From Casuarius casuarius (lineage: Eukaryota > Chordata > Aves > Casuariiformes > Casuariidae): a stretch of 64,000 nucleotides of DNA. The translations under genes were made by a program, and so were the position numbers. The stretch covers positions 636,805 through 700,804 of the forward strand of contig PTFA01000279.1 in the NCBI GenBank assembly GCA_003342895.1, given 5' to 3'. How positions within the stretch are numbered: the stretch's first letter is position 1; the number at the start of each line of letters is the position of its first letter. The notes beneath the pieces were generated by a model. That model searched no databases. It was not told the DNA's origin and saw only the letters and a program-made list of their open reading frames with translations. Shown here one piece after another: positions 1 through 13,050 of this stretch.

Positions 1-3000
1 GTGAGGTGAGCGGGGAGTGCTCTTCCCAGTGAGTGAGTACGTTTTGGAGCAAGACAATAAGAGAGACCTTTCTGGGTTGGTTTTGTGCTTGAGACAGTGC
101 CTTGCTTTTAGGAGAAAGTGAAATGAGGAGACATTCCAAGCATCACTGCTTCCTGGCCTGGACTTGCAGACCGGAATGCTGCCTGAAAACAGCAGGCAGC
201 ACTGTGCCAAAGTCTTGCTTGCTGTTTGTGTTGTGTGGAGAGGAGTGTGCCTGGGGGCATGCAGAAATGTGCCTGGGGCATTTGGGGATCCCAGGCAGGT
301 GGCTGTGATTTATTCCTGTGCTTTGCTTCTGTTGCCCAAATGCTCTGTAGGATGCTGCACCCCACTTTCTTTGCTAGACATGGGAGTGGCATTATGGTAC
401 AGAGAGGGATGATTTCTAACTGTGCAGTGGTGCATGTTGGGAGTCTCGGTAGACATTTCTATATAGCACCTGTTAAATTGGATCTGTCATGATATCGGAG
501 GTTAGAAGTGCAAGTTCTTTTGTCTTGAAGGACTTGCTCTTTTCTGGCTGTTGTGAACCAAACAGGTCATGCTTTCCAATGGGCTGGGCACTGTTGAACT
601 CAGTGGGTCACTGCAGCAGCCCAGCTGGTTTGCATGTCTAGCCTTGATTCTACAGAGGCCAAGTTCATAGAAGTCTGTCTCTGGGCTCCCTGGGCAAACC
701 TGGAGCAGAAAGACCCTCAAATTCCTCCTCTTATCCTCTCTGCAAGGGCTAAACAAGCTTTCTTCAAATAGGTTGCAAAATAAAGAATCAGGTAAGAAGG
801 GCATTTAGGTAGATCTGGAAGTGTACAGGGTTAGGCCTTTGGATAATTGTGCCTTGGTCATCCAGAGCAAGTGGACATGCAACCGTACTGGGGCTGCTGT
901 CTGTGCTGCATGCCTGACTTAAACCTGTATGGGAGTCAGTGCAGTGGCTTGTGTCCAGCTGGTAAGACAGAATTGTGTCTTGGACATAGATCTCTACAAG
1001 ACCTGGGGAATTTGCCAGGGTTTTCTCACTGGGACAGTCACTCAGAAGGGCTCTCTGGCAATATTTCAGGGCTTAATATAATGAGTATGGGAGGATTATT
1101 AGCTTTTTACATTAGTATGGAGAAGCGATAGCTCTTCTAAAGTCTGTGCTGAAGGGGGCATTGGGAAAGGCTGACATTTAACTTTCCAAAAAAACTCATT
1201 TCAAGGATTAGTGTAGTGCTCTTCAGAAAAATTTTGAAGTAAGTCATCTAAGAAGTCTGAGGAAAGTGGAACTTCAGGTGGTCTAGGGACCAGAAAGCTA
1301 GGGGATTTCAGTACTGCAGAGGCAGCTGGGGCTGCTAAATGCTGCACAGAGGGGATGATTCTCAGGAGTTGGTTTGCTTCTAGTACATTGGTGAAGTTAT
1401 GTGGGTGGAAGACAAATGTGAGCTCCAGATTTTTAGAGCAGAAAAGGTTTTTCTGTCTTGTTAATGTGTCAGGTCCCATAAACACGCAATCTGTAGACTT
1501 TTTTTGATTTCCAAAAGACAAGTTTGAGGTAAGGAACTAATGGCTCCTTTCTATACATCTCCCAGAAAGAGTCAGAGAGAAAGAAACAGCTCTGTATAAC
1601 TCCGGGTCCAGCTCTCTGCCAAGGGATCTGTTGAGTACTTCAGGCCAGGGGTGCTCTTCCCCTGAGGGAGTCACTGTTTCCTACTCACCTGCATTGGTAG
1701 CTGGTTGCTTTGTCATGGTTTGTGTGAAGCTTCTTATCTAGTAAAATAAAGGAAAGTTTTATGTCTCCTGCTCTGGATGAGGATATGACTGTTTTTGGAT
1801 ACTGCTTTCTCTATTGCAGCAACCAGGACTTCCCAAGATGAACCCCATGCAGGGACATTTAACGGTGTTAGTCCTCCTTGCAGGCTTCACTTCACTATGC
1901 TGCGTGGTATGTGAGAGACATACAGAAGAATGCTTGCACTTTTCCAGGAGTGTGTGGTCTTTATTGCATTCAAATGTGCTAAAATCAATAGGTCACCTCA
2001 CCTATGCTTGAANGAGCAGGACTTCAGGCAACAGAAGAGGTTCCTTGAATGGGTCACATCAATTAGCATGAGTTTTGCCTGGACATTTCAGGCTCTGTAG
2101 TGAACAGAGTTTCTAAATGTGCAAAATTAACTGGGATTGGACTTTGCTTCTGGCTGATGACAGACAAGCTCCTTCCAGTGATGACAGCTGAGCCCTCAGG
2201 GGTTCTTGCTCAGTCTCAGCTCCNAAAGACTCTTGTGATTCTTGGGAAAAAGCCAGGTTGCCAGGACAACAGCTGCCACCAGTGAGCAGGCCTATAGCCA
2301 TAGCTAGCAGGCACAGTCTAACCTGTATACTCAAGTTCAGCCCAGTATTATAGACTGCTCCAAATCCTTATACTGGGGAATGGAAAAGGGACAGCCAGCA
2401 AAGAAGCTTCCTTGCAATGGAAATCTGTCAGCTGGGGAGGTGTCCTCTAGGAAGGCATCTGTTCTGATAAGTGCAAGCTGGTTAGGATGAGAAAGGGCAG
2501 AATCCGGCCCCACATCTTGCTGGATGAATGTATCCACACATTTTCGGTGGAAGTCTTCCTGAGAATGCCAGCAGCATTTGTCCAAGGGGGATCATAGCAA
2601 GTCATGTGAGTCTTGTTTTGGGTTGCATTCATGTGGCGTCTAGCACAAGAGCATCCTGCTTCATGACTAATGTTTCCTCTGATGACCTATAATGGTGAAA
2701 ATTGGAACTTTACAGCATAAAGGGACCATTTTGCAAAAGAAAATGATAAAAATATTGACATTATTTCCTCTTTGTCAAACCTGCCTGGTCCTTGGGAGCT
2801 ATGGTATCTGAGTAGAGAACTCATGGCTTTACAGACTTTATTCCATGTCTTTCTACATGCCATCCCAGGTACTCGCCCACTCTTTATGCCACAAGGGAAA
2901 AAGTGTCTGGCTCAAACAGGGGAGTGCTGTCTGCTTGGGATAAAACAGAGCTCTTTAACACTTCTCCCACACTCCTCCANTCTGCTTTAAAAGGCCACCC

Positions 3001-3879
3001 TGCTCCTCAGTGTGATAGAATAGGAGCAGTTAGCAGTGCCAGCGACAATTTGTTTTTGCTCTGGCAGGTTTCTCAGCTGACTCTGTATAAGGAACTGAGG
3101 TTCCAGTTGTGCAGGACTTTGGAAGAGGTGGGGAACCTGATGGCACTCAAATCCACTAAATCCTAGACTTGATGTTAGCCACAGTGGGGAAGGAATCTGT
3201 CTTCTGAGTATGACTGGTGTGAATCCTGTTGCCTTGTTGATATGTTCCTGTTGGATTTTGAGAAGTCAGCCTCTAATCCAACAGAGCTGTGTTTGTGTGA
3301 AGTGTTTTAATTGCAGTATCTAGCTCTCCTGCACTTAAATGCTCTGTCGGGATGTGTGTACTTCTAGTGACCTTCAATTTAATTGTCTAATTGCTTACAA
3401 TCCATTTCAATTACTCCAGTCGTGCCTGCTAGCTCTGATTAAAACTGGTTTCTTTCCAAAAGTATTAAAAGTTTCCTCCGGTCTCTGCATAAATAAAATA
3501 TTTAGCTGCATGCTGAAGTGTCCTACAACATCCCTATGGGATAGAATGAGTTTAACAGCTGAGATACCTCATTTCTTACTGCCTTGAGGGACTTGGGTCA
3601 ATTGTTGCTACCTCTAGGTCTCTGAGCTGTGATACCAGGCCCCAGCACTTCTTGGCATCTGTAATGTGCTGCTTATGGAGAGTTATCTATGAAAAGGGGC
3701 TCTGCTGATGTTGCAAAGGGAATGGTCAGGGCAGAATTAGCTGAAGCAATGAAAATGGAAGAGGGGATGGCATATTTGTGCCAGCTCAGGAAGCAGAGGG
3801 GGGCTTCAGGTAGACTTTTTGGGTTCTGAGAAATCTCATCCTTGTAGATCTCCAACACCCAGCTGGAAGGCTATGAGTC
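1..3879. other. Non-genic sequence, no repeat family recognised
   Basis: Apart from the weak exon candidate at 1820-1906, I see no gene, RNA gene, LTR or CR1 here. Open frames are at most 106 codons and lack recognisable domains. Three isolated Ns occur (about 2013, 2224, 2980). Confidence 0.6.
1820..1906 (+). other. Candidate signal-peptide exon, weak
   Basis: The sequence has an acceptor-like TTTCTCTATTGCAG ending at 1819, an ATG at 1838, a frame reading MNPMQGHLTVLVLLAGFTSL then CCV (23 codons, hydrophobic, signal-peptide-like), and a strong donor GTATGTGAG at 1907. The exon would end in phase 0. I cannot identify a protein, and no partner exon is seen downstream within several kb. Such combinations also occur by chance, so this is only a pointer. 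Confidence 0.15.
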
Positions 3880-3962
3880 TGACTGGACCCACTTTGTGCA
3901 GGAGGTTGGACCGGAGACCTCCAGAGGTCCTTCCAAACCTTTATTTTCCTGTGATTTTATGA
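3880..3962 (+). mobile_element. CR1 LINE 3' tail, diverged short copy
   Basis: Reads GTGCAGGAGGTTGGACCGGA, then GACCTCCAGAGGTCCTTCCA, then a decayed end with CCTGTGATTTTATGATGG. The wording matches the last ~80 bases of old CR1 copies. The 5' limit is uncertain. Confidence 0.7.
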
Positions 3963-6900
3963 TGGAGCCCAAGGACTGTATCTTGAGGATGTTTCCTCAG
4001 AGACCAATGAGGGGACCAAGCTACTGCTCACCCCACAGCTGTAACACTGAGTAAAAGAATACAATTACAGGCAATTTTGCCCAGATTCCTCTTTAGTCAG
4101 CACATACTTCTTTTTATAAGTCTTTAACTTTGATTACTGCAAACACTCCAGTCAAAGGCACTCAGCAGGTAGCTATGGCAACCCTTGAGATAAGTGGTCT
4201 AAAATATACTAGGTAAAATAATGAAGGGATAATAATATGGTTTTAGTTCAAATAAACTATTAAGTGTGACTAATGGTTTTAAATTCAAAGAATATTCATA
4301 CACCATATTTCTGGCCTATAAATTAGTAATGGTTCAAGGCCTATTGTTCATCCCACTGCTGTAGGTGGTCCCCAAAGAATACTGTTAATACATGCCTCCT
4401 GAATTTGTTAAGCCAGCATTCGGCAGGAGAAAAAAAGCCTTGCAGCTCCACAAAATAAAACTGGTAAAGGGAGAAGAGAGAGAGGGAAGGGATCAGGCAG
4501 AATTATCCAGGCAGAGGGAACAACAACTCCTTCGAAGAGGTGGTGGAACAGGGCTGACCTAACTAACTTAATGTGACCATCTTCCCCAATTTTTTTTCCC
4601 CCAAATCATCTCTGTTGGACCAAAACTAGGACTGGCTGGGTGTTAAGTGCTGTACATGCTCATAGGATGGGATAGTCATCACCATGATTTAAAGAACTAG
4701 TCTAAAGTATTTTCCTAACTTGTGTCATTCAGTGGAGGACTAGCTGGCTGATAGCTGGAACTTCCCACAATTTCAGAGCTGACATTTCTGTGCCTGAGGA
4801 GCTGGTCTCATGCCTATTACTCCTCACCAGATTTGCCAGCCAATGCAATGAGAAATTGTAAGAAAGCACAGCTGAAATTCACTGGAGCTACACATGGTGT
4901 TTCTGGTTGGTGGTAAACCTTTGATTTTCTGAAGATATCCACAACCACAATAAGAGGCCATCTTCTCTCCTACTCTGCTCTTCTCCATATAGGTTTCCCA
5001 CTTTCATCCTGCTCTGAAGAGAGCCTTTCCCTTCTAAGCTTTCATTTGCCTTTTGTCTGTGGGTCACACTAAAGCAATTATACTTATCCAAACAGCAGGG
5101 AAGAACCCATGATAGAAACCCTGCATCCTCTCCCTCCCCCCCCCGAAAGATTTTGGATCATAAATCCTGCTGCAATCCTTGCAAATTCTTGAGCTGATTC
5201 ACTCTGAGGCATATAATACATAAAAGATTATTATGTTAGATTTTTCCAAAGTACTGGCATTATGAAGCTGTAGTAAACAGAGTGGTATATGTCCTTTTTC
5301 CCCCCCTCCCTCATATTCCTAGGTAGCTGCACAAAATCCTGAAGGTCATAAGAAAAGGTGTTTTGTTGTGTGGCTGTTCTTATCAGCAGAAAAAAACCCT
5401 GTATTTGAGTGTACTTTAGGCTAGTAGCCAGGATCATTGGAAGAAAAGTGTAGTTCTCCATGGCGTTGCTTTTAAAGATGGACTTTGTCATTGATTTTTA
5501 TTTTCAGAGGCTCTTCTTGACCAATTGAAATTCCTCTTCCAGGAGATCTAAGTATCTTTGAGTGCTTGTTTTTGTCAGGCATTGCGTCTGAAAGAAGTTG
5601 GCTTTGTATCACAGCAACAGTATCCTAAATCATGCAGTATGCAGTATTTAATCAGCCATTGCCCACAGCAAGATTTCACAAGGAGGAAAGGGAAGAGGAG
5701 AATATGGATTCCCTTCATCTTCTTCAAGCAATGAGACCCAGCAGATAAGGGTCACATACACTTCCAGCCCTCTGCATAAACCCAGCCTGGTGGTCTCTCC
5801 TGCCCATTCTCAATTCCTGGAATTCACCAATAGTCCTGCAGCACTCAGGCATTATCTTTGGATCCATGGTTGGCCAAGGAGGATCTGAATCTGCATCTTC
5901 CCTANTAGTATTATTCCCTATTTTGAGATGAGGATGGTTACCAGGCGCAGCCCAGCCAGGGTGCTAGTGGTGGCACCCCTTGAGATAGGCAAGGGTGCTC
6001 TTGGCTCCCTCCTCACCCTTTCCCTTGGGATCTGCCACTGGTGAGGCAAGGATCCAGCTCCTCCAGGGGCTGAGTGGCAATTTGGGTGTCCAAGGCCTTG
6101 CACCTGACCTGAGGAAACCTGCTGAACTGGGCCCTTCCTCTCTAACCCTACTGAACTGTGAAGAAGCTCTGGATCAGACCTTTCCGATGCTCATTTCATT
6201 GTAGAGGCAGTCCAGAAAGCCATGGTCTCAGCACAGCAGCGTCCTGGGGTGAACTGGGGATCAATGTTCTGCCTCTGTTTGTTAAACCCCTAACTTGGGC
6301 TTCAGCTTCTACTAGCTCATTTAGTCTGTCTTGTCTGGGTTTGGCACAGCAAGGCCTGGATGTCAGGTCAAACTCCGTGCAGGACCACCTCTAGTTTCTC
6401 AGTCCCCATATTTCTGGGTCATTACTGCACTTTTTCAGTTTTCTCTGGCTCCCTATTGCTGTCCCTTGGACCACAGTGAGGGTTTCCCAGCTTCTCCCCT
6501 AACAGGCTGTCAAAAGGCTGTTCAATCAGTAAAAAAATGAAAGCCAAAGCTCAGATCCTCTGTTGAATTTTAATTCTGTTGTTAGCGGGTGGCAGGAAAT
6601 CAGCCTGTGAAAGGCAATTGACACTGACACTTTCCTGCTAGCCAAATGCTAAAACGAATGTTGTCAGTTTTTGGCAATGACTGCCAAGGGACATGCTGGA
6701 AACAAGGAGTAAGAAAAAGGGCAAGAAGGTGTGATTCTCATGCCAGTGGCAACTGCTTCCAAGGAGAANCTGCCATAACAGCACTGTTTGGGTGTGCAAG
6801 TACAAGACCATAAAAATAACAGCATAGGAACAACAACATGGGAAAAACAGGTGGAAAATCCTGCCCCAGAGGTTCTGGAAAACACTCCATGGTAGTTTTG

Positions 6901-9900
6901 GTGAGAGGCTGCAGAGCTGGGAGCAAAAGGCAGGCTTCATTTTTGCAAATGGGAGTCCCTGAGGATTACAAAGGTGAAGGCTCTATGCAGGGCCACATGA
7001 TGTGGTGGTAACCGAGTCTCCCTTGCTCATTTGAGCTTGCTTCTATAGTTAGACCGGTTCTGAGGAAGAGCCTTGCTTGATGGAAACTCTGGGAAACAGC
7101 CATGTTTCATCAATTTGCTATGCGTTCTGTAAACAGCAGTATGGGTGTTCTTGTCTGCAAGGTCATGCTCTCTTTCTTGGCTTCCGGCTTGGGTTTTATC
7201 TGGTTTCTGTAAAGATGGTTGTACTGTACGAACCCCTGTTTTTGTTTCAGGGAGGGATGTAGTCTCATTGAAACCCAGCTTCCTATTAACCTGTGAATAA
7301 ACTCAGTACTTCTAAATTTCTCATGAAGCAAGGGAAGCCTTATACTCCAGGATGTAATGTGCCCATCAGAAATAAGAGCCACTGTAAAATACGTGCTTGT
7401 GAGAGAGTTCCCAGGCAATGGGCAGTTCTTTTCTAGCTTTGCAGTGGCTTGTCATGATGCTTATCTGGGCTTGACTGAGCAATGTGCAAAACACATTGAA
7501 AGAAAACCAAACCAAACCAAACCAAACCAAAAAAACACTGCAGAAGGTGAAGTGCTATTCAGTCCCTCTCTCTTAGTGGTGAGAGCAAAGTGCTTCCCTT
7601 TGGTTGTATACCCTTACTCCCCGTATTTCCCCTGGGCTGTTTGGGGATTCTCTGTCACCTTGAAATGGGGCAAGGGAATTCTTAGTCCAGCTGAAGAAAG
7701 GTGAAAAAGTTTAATATTTGTTCTGAGCTATTGCTTTTAAGTAATCCAAGTTCTGTTTAGACATAGGCAATAAAATGCTAGACAGGGTTTTTTTGAAGTA
7801 TTTCTATGCTGATGAGAATGTGAAATGTGGAGGATTTTTGAAACTGTCATCTGAATCGCCACAAACCAATTAGTTACGGAAATGCCTATTGATCTTTTTT
7901 TCCTTAATTAAAAAAGAGACTTCAATCCATTTGAATTTCAAAACAAAAAAGTCTTCCCAAATCACAAAGCAACGGATGGAAGGAGGGGGAGCAGGGATGA
8001 CACATGGTAACTGGAAACTTTATCAAAACTGCCTCTTTCCTTAATAATTGTGGTTTGTGAAAAACTTTCATTTTTTTGGTGGAGGAGTTAGAAAATGATT
8101 TCTGGGCTGACTCTCATTGCTTAGGCACCTTAGGGGTGGCCACTTAAAAAGTGGATAACAGCACTGTGCCCCCAGGAAAAACCTCTTCATCCTGCCACTA
8201 TTTTTTTTTCCTTGCTACTGCTACTCTTTCCCTTGCTGGTATTTCTGTTGGGTTTTTCTTTCCCATGCTCTGCACTTGCCTTCTCTCCCCTCCTGCTTGC
8301 AATCATCAGCCCCGGCAGTAGTGAGGAGGAGCAGAAGCTGAGCTGGTGCAACTTGCTGTGTCTTAGGCTGGCCTTTCACAGCAGCTACAGAGCTTATCAG
8401 CTTGCTTATGTGTTTCCTCTGCTCGGTGAATTACAGCTGGGTGTCTACAGCTGAGTAAANGCACAAAGTGCCCTACGTCATTTGATATACTTAAAACCTA
8501 TCGTACTCTAAGTGACAGCTCTCCAAACCCAAACTTGCTTTAAGCAAGAGCAAGGGAATGCTTTCTTTCAAATGAAATATCCAACAGAGGCCACTTCTCT
8601 GTTTTTCCATAAGGTGCCAATGAATAGACTGGCTCAGAAAACATATTCTGGGCTCCACAAGTAAATGCTTTAATTTTGGAGTGGAGACACACATGAAAAT
8701 GAGATTGATTTTCGCTTTCCATGCAAATTCCTTCATAATTGAGCTGCGATTAGCAACTCCGGGGCGGTGCACTGTGTGTTTTTATGGACCAATAATAGAT
8801 GTCTAGGGTGATTGGAGGAAATCAGCTTTCTGCCTGGAATTTTACAAAGCCCCAGATGTGTAAAATGATAGGCCACTGAAGTCTTCCCTACTCAGGCTTA
8901 TAAATACCCCATGCTCCAGAAAGTAGGCCAGCTGCTCACTAATGGGAAACAGGCAAAAGACCTGTGGACGTAGTGTTGTGCATGGCCTGGGCCACTGCCA
9001 GCTGAATCAGAAGGATTCTCCTCCTTACCTAATGTCAGTGCATCTTCCAAATTGCCTGTCAGGTCTGGATGTCATTATCACTGAGCTGAACCAGGGCCCT
9101 GCTGCTGCTGTTCTAGTGATTCCCAAAAAACAAATGTGTCCCATTCTCCAGAAGGCAGTGAGCCTTTTGACTTTGAACCACCTAGAAAATGGGAGAAATG
9201 ATGGATGCTAACATAAGAAAGATCTAGCTGATGAAGGGAGCAGAATGGGGAGGCATTTAGTGTCTTTCAAGTGAGAAATCACTAGGGAAAAAGGAAGCAA
9301 ACTGTGCTTGAAAATAGATACTGAAGTGTTTAAAGCCAGAGGAGAAACTGAGATCAAGGCATTCTCCGTTTTGGAAGTAGAATGAAGACAAATATCCAAT
9401 ACTGCAATAAAGAGGAGTCTATTAACCATAGCCAATGCTTACCAAGGGCAGTCAGTTGTGCTGTAGCAGTGTGAGATGGATAACTTTGCAGTCTTTCCCT
9501 GAACTGATATTGCACGGTGTTGTTAGAGAGCTGCAGCAGGAAGATATTCCTTTCCTGGCAGTGCTCTGCTTCAACAAGGAAAGGGCTTGCGTCTCTGCTG
9601 CTTTATGTTTTCTTCTATATTCTTAGCTGTTCTCTGATGAATGAACAGTTCAAGGATAGATGATTCCCCCCTTCCTCCCCACAAAAAGCAACATTTTTCT
9701 GACACTTTGCTAGCGGGGCTGCTGATCGTTCTGCAAAGTCTCGTGTCATAGTCAGCAGAGGAGGAGAAAGTTGGTGGCAGTACGAAAGGGGGATATATTC
9801 AGACAAAAAGGAAGTGACTGTATGCCTGAGGACTTTCAAAGTGTACTGTGAAGAAGAACTGGCTTTAACCACCGGTCTTCCCACTCCCCCTGCTTTCCCC

Positions 9901-11159
9901 ACCTGAAATCTTACCCATCCATCAGGGCCTTCTTGGATAAGGTTTCAGCTGAGACTGTGGGCATATCAGACTAAGAAGAGGCTCCTGGTGCAGTTCACAC
10001 TCCTGGCTGCCTGACATGAAGGCTCCCAAATCTGGTCATAAGAGTATTAGCCTATAGGGGAGTGGTGATGGGGAGTTTTCTTTTTTTTAACTCTTGGCAA
10101 AAGTATTGCTAAGTATAGAAAAGCACTATTTTCTATGGCAGATGCTCTAGTCAGTAAAGCCAAAATGTTTGAGAGAGTGTTTGTTACTGGATTTCTGCTG
10201 CTGCAGCCTGTGTGACAAGGTAAATTTTGATTGTTTGGAAGAAGACTCTGGTTGGAAGTTGTCAAAGAAGTGAGGTAGGTGGTGCCTTTCAGCTGCAGAG
10301 CAGAAAAGGACCCAAATGAAGCCTGCACAGCTCTCTCTAAGCCATAAAAACGGATGAAAGCATAAACGTGACCCCATTATGGATCTGCAATAAATGTGTT
10401 GATAAATCAGAGGCAGATGATAATGCAACACTAATGCATGTTTGCAATACAATCATCGCATGACAAGTGTCCATTTATAAAGGAATGATGAAGCAGTTCT
10501 GGATGCCTTGAAAGTCACCTCACAACACTATGAAGTGAAAGGAAGAGGTCCCTGTATTGGACCCAAAGGAAGCGTCAGAAACTGTGAGATGGGAAATGTG
10601 AGCTACCTTTGCTTTTCTGGCAAGGCTGGCCTGAGGGGTGGGGAATTTGAGTTGATTTCTCCAACTTGCAGCTCCAAATCTGGCTTTGAGATGATGCTTT
10701 TGGGGATCCTTCCAAGCAAGAAGGATAATGGTTTGTGATAACGCTGCCAAACTGACACTGCCCCCAAAATACTATGAAACCCTCATAAAGCACATAGTAA
10801 ATATAAACATCAGTTGTGATTGTAATCAGATGAAATGAAAGCAATAAATAAGAGGCAGGATTAACAACCTAAAATTTTGTGTTGCTCTATAAACCTTGGA
10901 CTAGGCAGTGAAGCAGTGGGCAGGACTGCATAATTACAGCCATAAAAGTGCAAGTGTTCTCAGTGCACTCAGAGCAGGAGAGTCAGACAAATACTGCTGA
11001 TCTTGGGAAGCCACTAATTTGCTTCATTTCCGTAAATTTTGTAAGCTGTAGCCTCAGATGGTACAACTTAACTTACAGCCAGTGAACACAACAGAGTTCT
11101 GGGGACTTGCATCCAAGACAATGACTCCTGTCAAAATGAAACCAGAAGTAACTGCATTA
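3963..11159. other. Non-genic sequence with a short microsatellite and AT-rich blocks
   Basis: No gene recognised. An AAACC microsatellite lies at 7503-7535. An AT-rich block at 8640-8770 carries an ATGCAAAT octamer and homeodomain-type TAATTG/GATTA words and may be conserved regulatory DNA. The longest open frame (7357-7704, 115 codons) runs through the microsatellite and is not a gene. Confidence 0.6.
7503..7535. repeat. (AAACC)n microsatellite
   Basis: About five AAACC units followed by A7. Confidence 0.85.
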
Positions 11160-11725
11160 TTTATAGATTTTAAGCTGGAAGGGGTCATTATGAGTCTGTA
11201 CCCTGCCCTCTTACAATAATCCAAGCCTTGAAACGTTACCTATCAATTTCTGCATTGAGCCTATAGCTTCTGTTTAAGTGAGGATGCATCCTTTAGCAAG
11301 CTGGCTGTAGGCCTCAAGTGATGGAGAAGCTACCATGTCCCAAGGGAAGTTGCCCAGTGATTAACATACCTGGCTGTTAAATATACGCACCTTATTTCTA
11401 GTCTGAATTTGTCTAGCTTCAGCTTTCAGTGTTAAATGGTATTTTGATTTTTTTGGAGATTGAAGAACTTACTACTTCTCAGTAAATTTTATATCCCATA
11501 TTTAAATAATTTCTTAGCTTTTGCCTTTATTAGAAGCTTGGTGTACATTTTTCTTCATAAAGCATCTTTTCCAGAACTGAGAACTTTTTTGTTGCTCTTT
11601 TGTGAACTATTCTTTCTTCTTTACCCTCCATCTGGAAACAGATTCAGTTACAGTCTAAAAGCATTGCTTTCCTCCTACCTGGTATTCCCTAGGACTGTAC
11701 AAAAACCATTTTGCCTGCAGTTTTT
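11160..11725 (-). mobile_element. Ancient CR1-type LINE, 3' end fragment
   Basis: The plus strand shows the inverse complement of an old CR1 3' end: ATAGATTTTAAGCTGGAAGG then GGTCATTATGA, later GTGATGGAGAAGCTACCATG, GTTGCCCAGTGATTAACATA, CTTATTTCTAGTCTGAATTT with GTCTAGCTT, and further AAATAATTTCTTAGCTTTTG and TTTGTTGCTCTTTTGTGAAC. The order agrees with turtle/crocodile/bird CR1 copies. It is diverged and non-coding; an 89-codon frame at 11460-11729 is chance. Boundaries are approximate. Confidence 0.8.
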
Positions 11726-12429
11726 GTAGCAGGAATTGTTTTTTATTTGAACTTTTCTGTAGTCAAAAATTCACTGAGGAAAAGTCAAAGTTTTTGTCAG
11801 AAACTGTAATCCTGTGAAGACAGAAATATTTTTTGGTGAGCTCTCTGTTCTCCTTTATCTCCTTTCTGTTTCTGTCGTGGTTTGCAAGACACTGTCTACT
11901 AGAACAGTGAAAGAGCTGGGTCATTGGTTTTCCTATCCTGATCCATTCACTTTGCCCTTTGTCTTTGAGGTTGGCTGGCATATTCCCAACCAAGGTAAAT
12001 AGCTCATTAGCAACCTTGACAACACTAGCTAATGAGCTTGGGTTCTTCTGTAACAGATGGAGGTTTAATTGCTATGTATGATCACAACACTCGTTGATAT
12101 TGTCTGATTCCTTTATGTTCTGGGACCTCATAGCGTGACTACCAACAGTCAGGAGGGATCCTGTCATAAAATACAAAGCTCACATCTGGATTTTCTTCAC
12201 CCTTGTCTTCTCTGGTCGTGAGGAATGCTCAGTCCCATATTGGGTGGCATGTTGTGGTCTGATCATAGACACAGGAAAAGTGTAGGACTGTAAAGCATTT
12301 CTAGAATCACCGTACCCAGCTCTCTGCTTTTACAAGTGACCACCTTCCTCCTCCATCTCTCCAGACACATTGAGCTCCATTGAGCTTCATCAGTTATCTT
12401 GGAAGACTGCTCTGGAACATGCACTTCTG

Positions 12430-12570
12430 ATATTGAGATGATACATAGAACTGCGGGAGACCTGTGTTTGGTTTCCAGCTCTGCTCTGCTGGGTGACCAC
12501 TGCCAAATTATGTTCCTTTTAAATTTCCTCAGTTTCCTCTCATTAATGATAGAGATAGTGTCTTTCTTCT
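12430..12570 (+). mobile_element. MIR-like SINE remnant
   Basis: Reads GACCTGTGTTTGGTTTCCAG, CTCTGCTCTGCTGGGTGACC, then a TTCCTTTTAAATTTCCTCAG tract leading to TTTCCTCTCATTAATGATAG. This follows the MIR order: tRNA-related B-box area, core with GTGACC, then CTCAGTTTCCTC and a run to the 3' part. It is old and diverged. Similarity was judged by eye. Confidence 0.55.
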
Positions 12571-12671
12571 CCTTAGCAATGAAGTTATAGATTGGAGGGA
12601 GGAAAAGGCTGCAGAAAACATAGATTCTAATACATATACGCTGAGAGTTGACAAACACCACTTGATCTAAT

Positions 12672-12753
12672 TAGAGCTGCTTTGAGTAGTGGTTTGGACT
12701 AGATGATCTCCAGAGGTCCCTTCCAACCTAAATTGTTCTACAGTTCAATGAAT
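12672..12753 (+). mobile_element. CR1 LINE 3' tail, short truncated copy
   Basis: A heavily 5'-truncated CR1. It has TTTGGACTAGATGATCTCCA then GAGGTCCCTTCCAACCTAAA, with a decayed terminal 8-mer region (TTGTTCTACAGTTCAATG). The 3' end wording is the avian CR1 signature. There is no coding content. Confidence 0.85.
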
Positions 12754-12992
12754 ATAAGCCATTTGAAGCTGTGCTGATATTTTAATGTGTTTGCATAATT
12801 TTATTCTGAGATTGGCTGTTGTAATTGTTAGACTCATTTAAGCAACTGGCTCTTGATATTATTATTTTTTTGAATGTGCTTTAGCAAATCAATAAAGAAA
12901 CAATTTAAAAATCAAACAAATAAATTAGATAGTGGAGCTCTGCCCCCAAGCAGACTGATGAAATCACCAAGGTGCCCCATGCAAAGTGACCT

Positions 12993-13050
12993 GACCCAAT
13001 GCTGTCTCAAACTTTGAAACAGACCCAATGCTGTCTCAAACATTGAAAAA
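12993..13050. repeat. 29-bp tandem duplication
   Basis: The unit GACCCAATGCTGTCTCAAAC, followed by about nine more bases, occurs twice back to back (12993-13021 and 13022-13050) with only two differences near the unit end. Confidence 0.9.

Noticed and set aside
7357..7704. 115-codon open frame
   Set aside because: It passes through the AAACC microsatellite (KPNQTKPNQ wording) and has no domain.
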